64,000 bases of DNA from Heterodera schachtii (lineage: Eukaryota > Nematoda > Chromadorea > Rhabditida > Heteroderidae), in NCBI GenBank assembly GCA_023374025.1, contig SIJG01000017.1:759671-823670 (forward strand). The letters are read 5' to 3'. The notes beneath the pieces are model-generated. The model was given only the letters and a program-made list of their open reading frames with translations. It was not told the DNA's origin and did no database searches. A program made the translations under genes and the position numbers. Position 1 is the first letter of the stretch; every line of letters starts with the position of its first letter. Below, piece after piece: positions 48,475 through 60,403 of the stretch.

Positions 48475-51439
48475 ATGGATAAGTTCCCTCAGCTCAGCCG
48501 AGTGCCGGCCCCGCCCGGAGTCAATTCTGATCAAGCAGCGATCAGCCTAATGGTTGGCACCGCTTCTCATTTTCTTGAATTTGGCTAAATGTCCTCAGGC
48601 AATGGCTGAAATTTTCCGCACGGCGAATAAATATAAAATGGCCATCAAATGCGTTATGGTTGGTTTTTGTAGTATGTCCTCATCTACCGTAAGCTATCGT
48701 AATGCTTTTCCCTTTCCCCGTGGCAATTTTGGACTTCGCTGCGCGTTCCCTGCTCCTCTGAACTGTTCGCACTTTGTTCCTTCGAATTGGGAAAACTTTT
48801 GTGGTTGTACACCAACAATTTGGAGTTGGCCCAATTCCATTTGTGTCAAGCGGTAAAGACAAAATCGCAATTAGCAAAATGTGTTTTGGCTTCCATAGTT
48901 GTGCGTTAATTTAACTCATTTCTTTCATTTCCAAAATATTTAATTTACTAAAATTATTTTAATTTACTTAAATTTTACAAAATTATTCCCTTTCCCCTGC
49001 AGCATAAACTGATGCGTCAGTTGGGCCCCGGCCTGGAACAGCCGCGGCTGAAGACGGCCACTCTTTTGGCCGAAGTTTTTCTTGCGCGGCGATTGTTCTC
49101 CGACTGCGTTCAGGTCCAAAATGTGCCCCTATTGAGTAGTAATGGCACTTTCTATTGTTATCCCTTAAATTTGGCTTTTCCCTTCCCAATTTGTTTTTGA
49201 TTTCAGCTGTTGCGTTCTGAGCTGCCCGATTCGCAAAAGTGTCCCTCCGTCCACACAAAAATGCTTTTCCTCTTCGCCGAGGCGTACCTTCGCCTGGGCG
49301 ACTTCAACGGCGCTTTGGACGTCGTCCGTGCCGGCGTCCAATTCTCGCGGGGTCCCGGAGGGGGCGGAGTGATCGCCGAGTGTTACTTTCGGCTGGTCAA
49401 ATCGCTGGTCGCTCGATCATTCCCCCTGCAATGCTTTGTGTTCGGTCTTTCAGGTGCTCTCCCTTCAAATGACTGATCAGCAGGAATTGGGAAAGTCTGT
49501 CGGAGAATTGGGCGAAATATTGCAGACGGTAAAACAAAATTGAAGGGATTGTGGGCACTGATCAGTGAGCGTTTCCGATCATCTTCAGGTGGCGGCTAAC
49601 AGCGACCCATCGGCGATCAACGACATCCGCGCCTTTTGCTACACAATCCAATTGTGCTATTTTCTCGTCATCGGAATGGTTAATGGGCCAAAATCCGCCG
49701 CATTTAAAATGTTCAATTGAAAAGGTGAAAAGTTCGAAACAATGCCTTCGTCAGCTTCACATTACCGTCCAATCCGCGGAGGAGGCAAAAGCATCCGCCC
49801 CCTCCACGCCTTCGAACGTCGCCAATTCGTACGCCGTTCAAATTCGCTGGCTCAGTTCCGAATTTCTCACCGGGTTCTTTTTCTTTTTTTTGTTGCAGAT
49901 TTGTCGTTTATTTGGCCGCCCATTTCATTTCAGTTTGGCCTACACACTTACCGTACTGTGCAACATTCAGTACAGTAACTTTGAGAGAGCTCACCGCTAT
50001 TTTGGCACGGCACTGAAACATTTTGAAGGAATAAAGGCACTGATGAGAAAGAGCAATTGGCCAATGGTCGGGGCCAATGGGTGGGGGGGGGGAGACGGAA
50101 TCCAACCCAATTGTGCCAATTAAGGCGGGCCTTCGTCTGGGAGAGTTTGTCGCTCGGATGGAATTGGTTCTTCACGAAGCGATGGCCCAAACTCATCTCG
50201 TGCTGGGCTCTCCTCGAGAGTCGCTCTCGACTGTTAGTGATTTGTTCTGTCGCTGCTTTTCCCCTTTTTCCTCCTTTTCTTCCCTCAGATTGCGGCGATG
50301 TTCCGTTCCATTAGCCAATGTTCCGTCGCGTGTCGTCCCCATATTCTGTCCGATTTTGAGCCTCAGCTGCACATCCTTTTGGTCCTCTCTTGTTCGGTTT
50401 TCCCTTATACCCTGTTCCTCTTTTCAGGGTCTGTACGCCTCCTATCAGCGCGACTCGGACAGTGCCGAGCGACAGTTCCGTGCCGCACTGAAGGTCAGTC
50501 GGTCGGCTTCGTTTGGCCCATCATTAGGACCACCAATTAATTAATTGTTCATTTGTCAGCTGAAGGGACCCAACGACGACGCCGAACTGAGCACATTGGC
50601 CAACCTCGGCCTGGCACTGATTTTCCTTTCCTCCGGCCGAGAGGCCCAATTCTACGAACTGTTCGACTCACTTTCGCCCTCGCGCATCCCTTCCCAGGCG
50701 AACTCACTCCGTTCCGCGGCCCATCTCATCCACGGCTTTCACTACTTTCTGCACGCGCGACACAACGAGTGCAAGTGAGGAGCCCAACTAATTAAATGAA
50801 GAGCCATTAATTTGTCACTAATTGACTGTAATTTAAGCCTTAATTCGTCACTAATTGACTGTTAATTGAGGAACCATTAATTTGTCACTAATTGACTGTA
50901 ATTTAAGCCATTAATTAGTCACTAATTGACTCTTTTGGCTTTTCCAGGAAACAGCTGATGGACTCCATTGCCATCTCCAAGGAGGAGGACATGGCCCGGC
51001 TTCAGAGCATTGCGCTGCTTCTGCTCGCAAAACTCCTTTCCTCCAAGTGCCCTTCTCCCATTTTTAATCCCCAATTTCTTCTTTTCTCTCCAAAGGGATG
51101 TGCTAAAAGCTGCTTCCGAATGGGCCACAAAAAGTGCCGACGTTGGCCTTTTGCTGTGGGCCAATTCGGGTGAACGCCACGAAGAAAAAAAAGGCACATT
51201 CCATTGCATTTTCAGTGATTCGTTCGATCGGTGATGCGAGCGACTCGAAAAAAGCGGAGGAGGAAATCAGTGCAAAACGGCGACAATTTGACACGGCACG
51301 GGAAGAAAGTGCCCGAGAAAATGCACACGCCCTTCTCAAGGTGAAAAAGAGCCAAATGAACCGGCAAAATTCCAATTTGAAAAAATGTTTTTAGTGGGTC
51401 GACAGGGAAATGCCAAACGCAGCAACTTTTCGACAATAA
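48475..51439 (+). CDS. mau-2: MAU-2 / SCC4 cohesin loading factor subunit
   Basis: MAU2 pairs with SCC2/NIPBL to load cohesin on chromatin. ATG 48475 lies five bases after TTCTTCAG, a likely trans-splice acceptor. It is a TPR-rich helical protein: MAEIFRTANKYKMAIKCVM, KLMRQLGPGLEQPRLKTATL, MLFLFAEAYLRLGDFNGALD, VIAECYFRLVKSLV, AINDIRAFCYTIQLCYFLVI, KSSKQCLRQLHITVQ, VARMELVLHEAMAQTHLVLG, GLYASYQRDSDSAERQFRAA and LSTLANLGLALIFLSSGRE. It ends with a short exon WVDREMPNAATFRQ at stop 51439. Order and repeat spacing follow MAU2, including the KPCLKQLQ-like block. Introns of 50-150 bp include one made of tandem repeats (50806-50935). A poly(G) run at 50083-50091 falls in an intron. Confidence 0.9.
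50806..50935 (+). repeat. Tandem repeat inside a mau-2 intron
   Basis: Four copies of GTCACTAATTGACTGT-type units joined by ATTTAAGCC or TTGAGGAACC spacers, in a higher-order A-B-A-B' order. They fill the intron between the exons ending CACAACGAGTGCAA and starting AAACAGCTGATGG. Confidence 0.85.
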
Positions 51440-51674
51440 GCCAAAGAATCTCCCAGATAATTAAATTTGTACACAGCCAAGTGACATATGACATATGTTT
51501 TAAGCAAACTTTATTGGAATTAATTTCATAAATAAAAAAAATTCAATTTATTTTTATAAAGTCATGAAATCACGACAAGTAGATAATTTTCTATTTATAA
51601 AACAAAAATTAAAAATATGCGTAATGATAAACAGATAAATTCCCCGTGTCAGCGGTCGGTCCTCCGTCCGTTCT

Positions 51675-54489
51675 TCAGTTGTGTCTGATCCGTTTCTGCA
51701 AATGTGACGTCACTTGTGTTGCTCCCATTTGCATGAGTCTCGCGTGCAGTGCCCTTTTTGCGCCGGTAATGACCCGAAGTGGCGAGAACAATTTTTTGTG
51801 CCTTTCACCGATGTTTTTGTTGCTCAATTCAACCAAATACGGAACAGCTTCGGTATAAGGCTGAAAAATATCCATTTGAAAAAAATAAATGAATTGGTAA
51901 AGATGAGGAGATACATTTGTTGGGAAGACCAATTCGGGCGTGTTCAGACAATGCCCTGCAAAAAAAAAAGACTATAAACTTGTTAGTGGAGTGTTTCAGT
52001 TCTAAAAGTTGTTTCTTACCCAATGCCAAAACGTCCACTTGTCCGAGTTTTCGCTGCTCCACCGGAGTGATTATGTAAAATAATTTTCGCTCCAAACTAA
52101 TCGCGCGGATTAATCCAAAGCCAATGCAGCGTAAGGGAAGTGTCCTCATTTCATCTGCTGATCCGGCGTTGAGTTCGATGATTCCATCGCCCTCGTGTAA
52201 TTTCTCATTTCTGTTTGGAGAGGGACCATTGTGAGCGCAGTCAGTGCCGCGGCGGCAAAGCAACAAACGCGAGGGCAACGAATTGTCAGCCAACAGAGGA
52301 CGACGCTCAACGCACTCAAAAAGGAAAAGTATTTAATAGGGAAAAGCGAATGAAATACCTTTTCAGAGCCATCCTCAACTTTGCAAAGTGCGACAAAGGA
52401 ACAGTTGAGGACATTGAGAATAAGATGGTCTTCAATGTGCAAAATTTCGGGATGAGTGTAAACGGAAATTGAACGGAACGGAACTCGATAAGAAGCGAGA
52501 GTGTCGGAGAGTCGAAGGTCCATGCCGACTTAAGGAAGTAAAATTAAAAGTAAGAGGGTGGGGGGGGGGGGAAGGAGAGCACTGACCCGAGGGCAGTTTT
52601 GGTTTGAAACGCCGAAATGTTTGTGCGAGGTATCCGATGACAAGAAAATTGCGGAGAATAGCGGAATTTCCAAGCGGAGGAAGTTGGGGACATTCACTAA
52701 AAAAGGAGTGAGAATTAAGAAAATAAAAATGGAATTCAAAAATTCCTACGGACCAATTCAGACGGATTCTCATTGTAATTTTTTGTAGGTGCTTTGGAAC
52801 CTAAATTAAAAATAATTACAAAAAAGAAAACTATGGCCATTACCTCAAAATTGATGCCATTGCCAATCTTATCGATGCACACCAAAATGTTAGGTTTTAC
52901 CGAATTAATGATTTTCAACATCAGGTCATAGCCAAGGTCTAAAAGAACCACGATTGGAAAAGCAAGTCATACCATTCCCAATAGCAAAGTCAATCTTTTA
53001 GGTTTAGGGAAAGAAACCAAAATTTATCAAATTCTTTATTATTTGTTGAAGGAAATATATTGGTGTTACGAAACGAAAAAAACTGACCTTCAATCCATCC
53101 AGGCGTATTAACAATGAGCACACACTTTTCACCAGAGGATTCCGACGCACTTTCATAATCAATAAAACGTTGAATAAGAAGTTCAGCCAACTTCAAAAAC
53201 GAATCGGAATCCACCGCAATGTTATTGGAGCCGAAGAAATATGAATTGGAAAAGGAAGGCTCAAGCGAAACAAAGGGGGCACCAAAAAACATCGAATTAA
53301 GCATTATTTACAGTCCAATAAAGCAAACTAACTGATTAAAGGTTTGGTTGTTTTGAACAGCGAGACGCACCCCGGGGGAGTAAATTCGGATTGGCCCACG
53401 TCCAAATCGAGCAAAAACACCTTACAAGTTTCTGGAGTGCTAGAACGGCTTAGAAAAGTCGATGAATTATTCAATAATCCGGGTTCTGGAACAACCTCCT
53501 AGAATTCAATGAATTCATCAGATACCGACACATAGTCGATTTGCCCACGCCTTTGTTGCCAACAGTTTGAATAACACAGCAACCTAAAGATCATCAATTA
53601 TCAGGTAAAAGGTCAATTATATTTATGTAAGTTTAAATGCAAAAAGTCCACACTTTCGGTTTCGAGCACTTTGCCAATTCTGAGCAGAACATCACGGTAA
53701 CTCTCCTCCAACATTTGCAACGATTCAACATTCTTTACACTCCATGATGAATTGACATTGTTCCCTTCGCCCGATTCAGCGACATTCATGCAAAACAAAT
53801 TTGGACCCAATTGTGTGCCCACACGCGAAAAAATATTTAAAAGATACTAAAATTAAAAAAAAAATTGGAAGATTTCATAAAATTCGAAAACCTGAGATTG
53901 TTGTTTGACAAAACGGGATACAATGTCCATCTCCAATTTGACTAGTAAAATGGCCACCGGTTGGTATTCCTCGATAAACGGCAAAATGACTTTGGAATCG
54001 TTGACAAACTCCCGAAGTCTGCTTTGGATCCTCTCTATGTGTACTTCTTCTGTAGACAATTCGTTGCAAATGGAAAAGGACGCCTTAACAAATTATTCGT
54101 ATAGCAACAAAAGTCAAATTAATTTGATTTTTTTTGGGTCAATTCCACGGGCGTAAAAATTTAAAAATGCAATAACACAAAGACACACCGGCAAATGGCC
54201 ATGCGGAATCGAAACAGTTGTAAAATTCGACGCGTTAAAACGACCCGAAGTGAAAAGAAAGCCATTGACACTGATGCAACCGTAAAGCACTTGAAAAGAG
54301 AAGGCACCACTGAGAAATAATGTCGAGCCACGGCCAAACACCAAAATTGTGTAAGAAGAATCAGTACAGGGAAATTGTGCAATACTTAAACAGACAAAAT
54401 GATAAAGTTATGTCGTTCATTTTCGTTTACCTTCCAATATTACCAACTGTAGAATAAACATGTAGAAACGGGCCAAGGGATGGTTGCAT
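51675..54489 (-). CDS. nol-9: NOL9-type polynucleotide 5'-hydroxyl kinase
   Basis: NOL9/Grc3 phosphorylates the 5' end of rRNA processing intermediates in the nucleolus and contains a CLP1-type P-loop. ATG 54489 gives MQPSLGPFLHVYSTVGNIGS, then LFLSGAFSFQVLYGCISVNG and FLFTSGRFNASNFTTVSIPH. The kinase core has VIQTVGNKGVGKSTMCRYL (P-loop GNKGVGKST), VFLLDLDVGQSEFTPPG (Walker B-like DLDVGQ.EFTPPG) and CVLIVNTPGWIEGQ. The C-terminal exons contain RCIGFGLIRAISLERKLFY, ITPVEQRKLGQVDVLALG and LVFPTNVSPHLY, ending basic (SHLQKRIRHN) at 51675. This follows the NOL9 domain order. A G run at 52560-52570 lies in an intron. It is divergent to the TBC1D5-like gene. Confidence 0.87.
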
Positions 54490-55144
54490 TTATGAGGAAA
54501 TGTAAAGAGGGGATTTAGCACAATATAGAAATATAGAAGGGATTCAAGTGCATACACAGAACAGAATGGAGCTGAAACAATAAAGTAGAAAAGCGAATTT
54601 TTTTCAATTTTCGTTGGAAAACTAAGTCTCCAGTCATGGAAATGGGTTTTTGAAACCTAATTTCGAACTGGTCCGAAACCCGAAAAATGAGAATTTAAAA
54701 GTAAAGTTCTGAAATGCGAGCTTTAAATCAGAAGCGATCATTTGGTATTTGGTGAACCTACCCACCCACGCAACTTGTCTGGAAGGGAACCTTGAATGAA
54801 TTTGAAAAAAGGACAAAAACATTTTGCCAATTAATTAATTTTTATTATCAGCTAAAAATAAATCCGGTTGATCTTGCAATTAGTCAAATTTCCTTAGATC
54901 AGGATCAAATTTTTAGAGATGATCCCTATCTGTTTCAATTAAAAATCATGTGTATCGGATTCCTATCCGGGTATCAAGGATAAGGATCAGGCGTCTAAAA
55001 ACCCAACAGGATCCGGGCTCTGTTCCAGGCTATATGTATTTTTCCTATGATTACATACAGTTTCTTATTTATATATACATATGAACATTATCTGATAAGA
55101 TTATTAGAAAAAAGTGGAAAATACAATTTATTTTATTATTTCTA
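54490..55144. other. Divergent promoter region, no gene recognised
   Basis: It lies between nol-9 (-) and the TBC1D5-like gene (+). It contains several GGATCC/GATCAGGATC-type motifs between 54885 and 55015 with partial inverted symmetry, and otherwise AT-rich DNA. Confidence 0.5.
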
Positions 55145-57599
55145 ATGGAAGAACAAGGGCCTTTCTTGTAAGATTTTATGAATTTTTAAAATTAAAAAAA
55201 GTTTATTATTATTATTAAGAATTGATTGGAGGACATTGTTCGGAAAGGCACCATTTGAGCTTCGGAAACAATGCATTCGAGGACATTTGCGAAATTCACA
55301 TCTGAGATCCATTGTTTGGAGGCTTCTCTTAGGAGTTTTACCTATGGAGGACAGGACACAATGGGTCGAAGTCATTGGTCAAGAACGTCGAAATTATACC
55401 GAATTGAGACATCGGATTGAGTCAAACCCAAGAATTAATAATTCGCCAGAAGGAAAGAATTTTGATGGTAACAATCCACTTTCGCTCAATGCAGAAGTTT
55501 GGTGTTTTGTTAATACCGGTGAAATGAAATTTCAGAGTCCGTGGTGCAGACATTTTGAGAATCAATCAACGATGAAAAACATCGAGAAAGACGTTGACAG
55601 AACGTAAAAATTATTTTTTGTTTTTTTATATAAATGAGTTTGACAGGTGTCCTGACTTAAAGTTTTTCCAAATCGATGATGTTAAACAAACAATGGTCAA
55701 TGTGCTGTTTTTCTATTCAAAACTCAATTCGCAGATTTCTTATATTCAGGTTTGAAAATTCGCTTTATTTATTTGTTTCTGACAGAATGCATTAAGGGAA
55801 TGCACGAACTTCTTGGTCCAATTCTATTTGTTCTGGATTCCGACCAAAAGGCCTTCCAAGACATGAAAGAACAGGACATTTTAAGGTAGGATGGTATTTT
55901 ATCGTTTTTTTAAGTCCATATTTCCAGACCTAATGGAAGTGATTTTTCCGATGTTGACGTCCATTGTTTGGCTGTATTAAATGACCCAGTTTTCCTCGAG
56001 CACGACGCATTGTGAGTCAATTTGTAATTGCGCTTAATTTCTTTCTCTAAGTGCATTGTTCACTCGGTTGATGTCGTTGATCCGTTGCTTTTATCTGAGC
56101 GATAATGCGCCTTTAGTCAACGCAAATGTCGCAACCTTCAAAAGTCACTTGGAAAGAGAGCCATTCTCAGAAAGGCATTTTCTACGTTCTAAATTCAATT
56201 CCGATATGGTTTCTTAAGTTTGTCTGGAAAATCATCTGAACTGTTGCGTCGATTGGATTACATTTGCAATGGTTTACTGCTTGAAGTTGATCCGCCTTTG
56301 CACCACCATTTAAGCAATTTGGATATTTTACCGCAAATTTACGGAGTGTTGGTTTAATTTGCATTTCAACTTTTTTTTTTTTTGTAAAGGCATCTTAAGA
56401 TAGGAGGTGGCTTCGCTTGTTATTTGGCCGAGAATTTTCGCTGCCCGATTTATTGTATTTGTGGGACGTAATTTTTGCGGAATGCCACCAGCAACAATCC
56501 CTCGAAATCGTCGACTGTATTTTTGTTGCTCTTTTGGTCCAAATTCGAAATGTGTTACTAAACGGTGATTATTCCGCCTGTATCCATTGTCTGATGCGTT
56601 ATCCACCAATTGTCGGTAATCTTTTTTGGACTTTTTTTATTTTCATAATTTTAATTTTAGACATCCAAACTTTCATCCATTATGTTCTTCATTTAGTCGC
56701 TCCAAAGGTATAGGAGAGGCGATTTAATTATTGTTTGATTAAATAACAGAAGTTTTGCGGGTCTCTTGAAAATGTGCACAAAGCATACCAAACGCATTTG
56801 ACATTGGCCGGAAAAACGCATCCGAACAGAAGCAAATCACCGCCAATACATCCGACAAGGTCACGGCAATTGGAGAATGTTTTCAGCAAAATTGGTACAT
56901 ATTCAAAATGCAAATTTGAAAAAACTGAAATGACATGAGGATTTATTCATTTTTTCACGGTTTTAGGCCGACAGGCATTGACCAGTGCCCAACAAATTCA
57001 CTTCAGCAGTTTAACCCGGAAAGAACACAAAGGCCAAGAAAGCCTTGTAAAAGAAGGACAATTTTCGACAGAATTCGCTAGCACTAAAAACATCGAAGTC
57101 AAACAACAGCCAAATGCAGCGCAATATGCGGATGAAATTGAACTGATGAAAGAACAAATTGCACAACTCCAATCGCGTCTTAATGACTCCGATCTGCTGA
57201 AACAAATTTGCACACAGAACATCACATCATTGGTCAAAGAGCTCGAGAAAACTGGGCCATTCGCTGAAGAACAGACCAAAAAAATAAACAAAATTCGAGA
57301 AATTGCTGAACAGCTCAATCGAAGGTTGGTGCATTTAACTTATTATTTTCAACATTCATTCCCATTTCAGCAGTGTTCCGGAACAACTCATTCCCCGTTA
57401 TTTGCATGCTCTTCCGTCAACTTCTGCGACTAACTCAACAACGGGCGAAACGGGACCGATTGAAGTTGCCTCTGAACTGCTTGGTCTTCGCCCTTCCACC
57501 CCTTCTGAAACGGTCGCTCGTTCACGTCTTTCTTCGAAATCTCTTAACAACAGCAACGAATTAATTGAATTGCGATTTGATCGAAAGAAGAATTTCTGA
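55145..57599 (+). CDS. TBC1D5: TBC1D5-like Rab GTPase-activating protein
   Basis: TBC1D5 is a retromer-associated RabGAP acting on Rab7 in endosome and autophagy traffic. ATG 55145 gives MEEQGPFL joined to IDWRTLFGKAPFELRKQCIR, then GHLRNSHLRSIVWRLLLGVL, EDRTQWVEVIGQERRNY and NNPLSLNAEVWCF. Later exons give FFQIDDVKQTMVNVLFFYSK, GMHELLGPILFVLDSDQKAF, EHDALALFTRLM, RWLRLLFGREFSLPDLLYLW, VDCIFVALLVQIRNVLL and DYSACIHCLMRYPPI. The arginine finger region is in GHLR..R..VWRLLLG (IVWR). The C-terminal half is coiled-coil-like (ELMKEQIAQLQSRLNDSDLL). The order matches TBC1D5 rather than other TBC families. The stop is at 57599. The next gene starts 229 bp later on the same strand. Confidence 0.88.
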
Positions 57600-57828
57600 A
57601 TTGTGATTTTTTGATGCGACCATTTTTGTTTTGTATTCCAATTTACTCACTTTTTGCCATTTTTCGTTGAGTTTGATAATTTTAATGTACACTTGGCGCA
57701 ATTCGAAGATTTAAACAAACTATAAATATAATTTTCTCTTGGAATAATACCTTTTAAAAATGGTTTAAATTTATTTATTTTTTTTGATTTGGGTCATTTT
57801 TTGTGAATTATCTTTTTCAGTATATTCC

Positions 57829-60200
57829 ATGCAGCAACAGCGGCAGACTTTGGCTCACTCAAATGGACGAGTGGCGACGGCCATTTACCGCACTGCTTTG
57901 GATGTAGTGCAAAACATCAGCAGAATTCTCGACAGCACGGCGAACACCGCAACTTCCCAACAACAGGTGGCGATGGGTGGTCACTTTGTTTACACACCGT
58001 TTCAAAAAACGAGAAATTGCGACGTTTTTCCAAAATTTAGACAATCTTAACGTATAGTTTAGGTGGTACCACTTACAATTAGTATCATTCGGAAGCTCTT
58101 TGATGAAGATTTGCTTCGATTTTATGAGTTAGAAAAAAATGCAATATTAATCGATGTTGAATTTTTTTCTTTATCGGTATGCAAAAATTTGAAATATATT
58201 TAACATCTCGAAAAAAAAAATTAAACATCACGCATTAGATTTGGTTTTTCTCTATTAACATAATGAAAATAGTACGCCAAAATGGTAAATGTTTTTCTCT
58301 ATTTTTGGTTCGTTTCTAATTTTTTTTAAACCTATGTTCACATGTGTTTTTTTCTGTTGTAAATTTTGGTTTCAGTACAACATTGTCCCTGGTGATTGTG
58401 TCGTTGCCTCTGTTCAAAACTCTAATTTTGCTCGCACTTCCATCGCTCCAAATTTGGTATTTTTTGCATTCTTTCGTTTTTACTTTAAAAATTATTAACT
58501 TAGTTTTCTCCATCAAACGGACATTTGACGAATGCACAAACTATCCGAAACTTTGCAATTTCGCTGAATGATGGTAGGGAATTAGTTCATATAACAACAA
58601 ATTTAATTCTCGAAAACAGAATTAGACACCTCCAAAATAGGCCGACAAGACGGAAGTGATGACGACATCATTTTGCTTGACACAACGACCAATCATTCGG
58701 AGGTAAAATACTCTCAAATTAGAACAAAGGATTTAATTCGCCTCAAATCCATCGTGTTTTATAGGTTTCGGTTACAAACGATGCTTTTGCTCTGCCTGTC
58801 ACTCATTCGACTTCTTTCTTGTCTGATGTCGACCGTTCTTTCGTCCCCCCTTCGCCATCCACCACACATTTTGACGCTGTTCCAATGGCTGTTCCGGACA
58901 TTGCTTTTCCAAATTATCCAACAAATGAGCAACAATTCAACACAATCAAAGTGTGGGGGAGTGACCGGACAATTGTGACTTTGCTTCATCACTACGCAGA
59001 ATGGTCCATCAAATACCCGAGAAGAACCGGCGGTTTAAAGTTATTGGTCGAAGCAGTTCAGAGAAGGGCTCAAGAAATCGGAGCCGCTGTTCCGCAACAC
59101 CAAACAATAAAATCTCGAATTTGCGCGATCCGTAAGAAAGTGCGCGACAAACAGAAGAAAGATGAGGAGGAGGCGCAACAGAAATTACAAAGTGAACAAA
59201 TTGTGCCCATCCCCCAACACGAACAAATCCAACAACAGCCGTCAACTTACCAAACACCAACGGACTGGAGAAATTCGCCAACGGACGACGAAGATGAAAT
59301 CGAAATTTTGGGTTGTTATGAGCGCGAAACAACGAATACCACCACAGAAGAAGTTGGAGAAATTAACGAGCAAAACAGCGACGACAACAACATTATTACT
59401 ACCAATGGTGAATTGATGCATTCGACGAATGACGAGAACAATGAGGAAAATGCCGAGAAGGAAAGCCACGAAGAAAACACTGTTGTGGATGTTGCAGAAG
59501 AAACTGTTGCACAGTCAAAGGACCAATTAGAAGAAGGCATTGAAGTGGGGACGGTCGTCAACGAAGAAATGGCACAGAATGTGCCGGAAGAGCCCATGGC
59601 ATCAGTGCAATTGGCGAAGCGGTCGAAGCCGTTCAATCAGAGGATTGTCGAGAACATCGGATGGGTAAATAAATGAGGCTTAATGGTTCAATTTGCTTGC
59701 CACTTTCTAGCGAAAGGAATTTGCGCGGGTTCCACCGAAGGAAAGGGACTCTTTGGGACTGATCGAATGCATTGATGGCGCAACGGTCGGATGCAACCAA
59801 CGGCTTCTCGCTTCTCTGAAGAGTTCAAACCCTTCATTGTTTTTGAGAACTGATAAGGCGTGATTATTAAAAACTAAAAGCAAAAAAATAATTTCCTTTT
59901 TAGTTTCGCTCGAGAAATGCGTGTGGCAATAAAAAGAGCGAAGTGAGTCTACAAGTTAATGAATTTGACGAATTTTACAAACGATGGATTTCAAATTATG
60001 AGCAAGAGGGAGCGGGGAAGAGCCACGGAGAGGAGAACAGTGAACACGACGGGAAGGAGGAAAGTGAAAATGGGGACGAAGAGGAGGAGCCGCCACAAAT
60101 CAGCCGAGGACCCGTGATCAAATGCCCACGGATGCCAAAGATAAGAATCAATTTGAAGCGACGTATTTCAACAATTGCCATCGAAGAAGCAAAGGAATAG
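57829..60200 (+). CDS. Unrecognised acidic nuclear-type protein with SIM-like motif
   Basis: ATG 57829 follows TCTTTTTCAG by eight bases, a likely trans-splice acceptor. Exon 1 ends SQQQ/GT at 57966. The next exons give YNIVPGDCVVASVQNSNFAR, SNGHLTNAQTIRNFAISLND and GSDDDIILLDTTTN, which resembles a SUMO-interacting motif. The large exon (from about 58765) has a helical block from VWGSDRTIVTLLHHYAEWSI through GGLKLLVEAVQRRAQEIG to SRICAIRKKVRDKQKK, with the layout of Myb/SANT-like domains though I do not recognise a family. Long Glu/Gln/Thr-rich acidic regions follow, and the protein ends PRMPKIRINLKRRISTIAIE at 60200. Junctions near 59860-59905 are not settled. It may form an operon with the TBC1D5-like gene. 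Confidence 0.68.
58006..58310 (+). mobile_element. Element X, copy 3 (partial), in an intron
   Basis: It matches the X copy at 28.0-28.27 and 30.14-30.2 kb: ATCATTCGGAAGCTCTTTGA, TAATCGATGTTGAATTTTTT, then ATTAAACATCACGCATTAGA and TTTTTCTCTATTAACA, with AATAGTACGCCAAAA. It begins ACACACCGTTTCAAAAAACGAG, like the X terminus, but lacks the tRNA-like head. It lies in the first intron of the 57829 gene and is intact across the G insertion site. Confidence 0.6.
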
Positions 60201-60403
60201 GTTTCGCCCAATTCTACAGCCAATTCAACGCCACAGTGAATCTCCCTTTTGTTGTTTCCATTAAATCATTACCACTACTACTACATCATTTATCCATTTT
60301 GTATATTAACAAAGAAAACGAATTAAAGACTGATTATATGTGATTGTTTCTCCTAATTGACCCGTGCGTTTGATGTCGTCTTTTGCTATCTATACACATT
60401 CAT

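Noticed and set aside
50806..50935. CRISPR-like array
   Set aside because: Intronic AT-rich tandem repeat in a eukaryotic gene with repeated, not unique, spacers.
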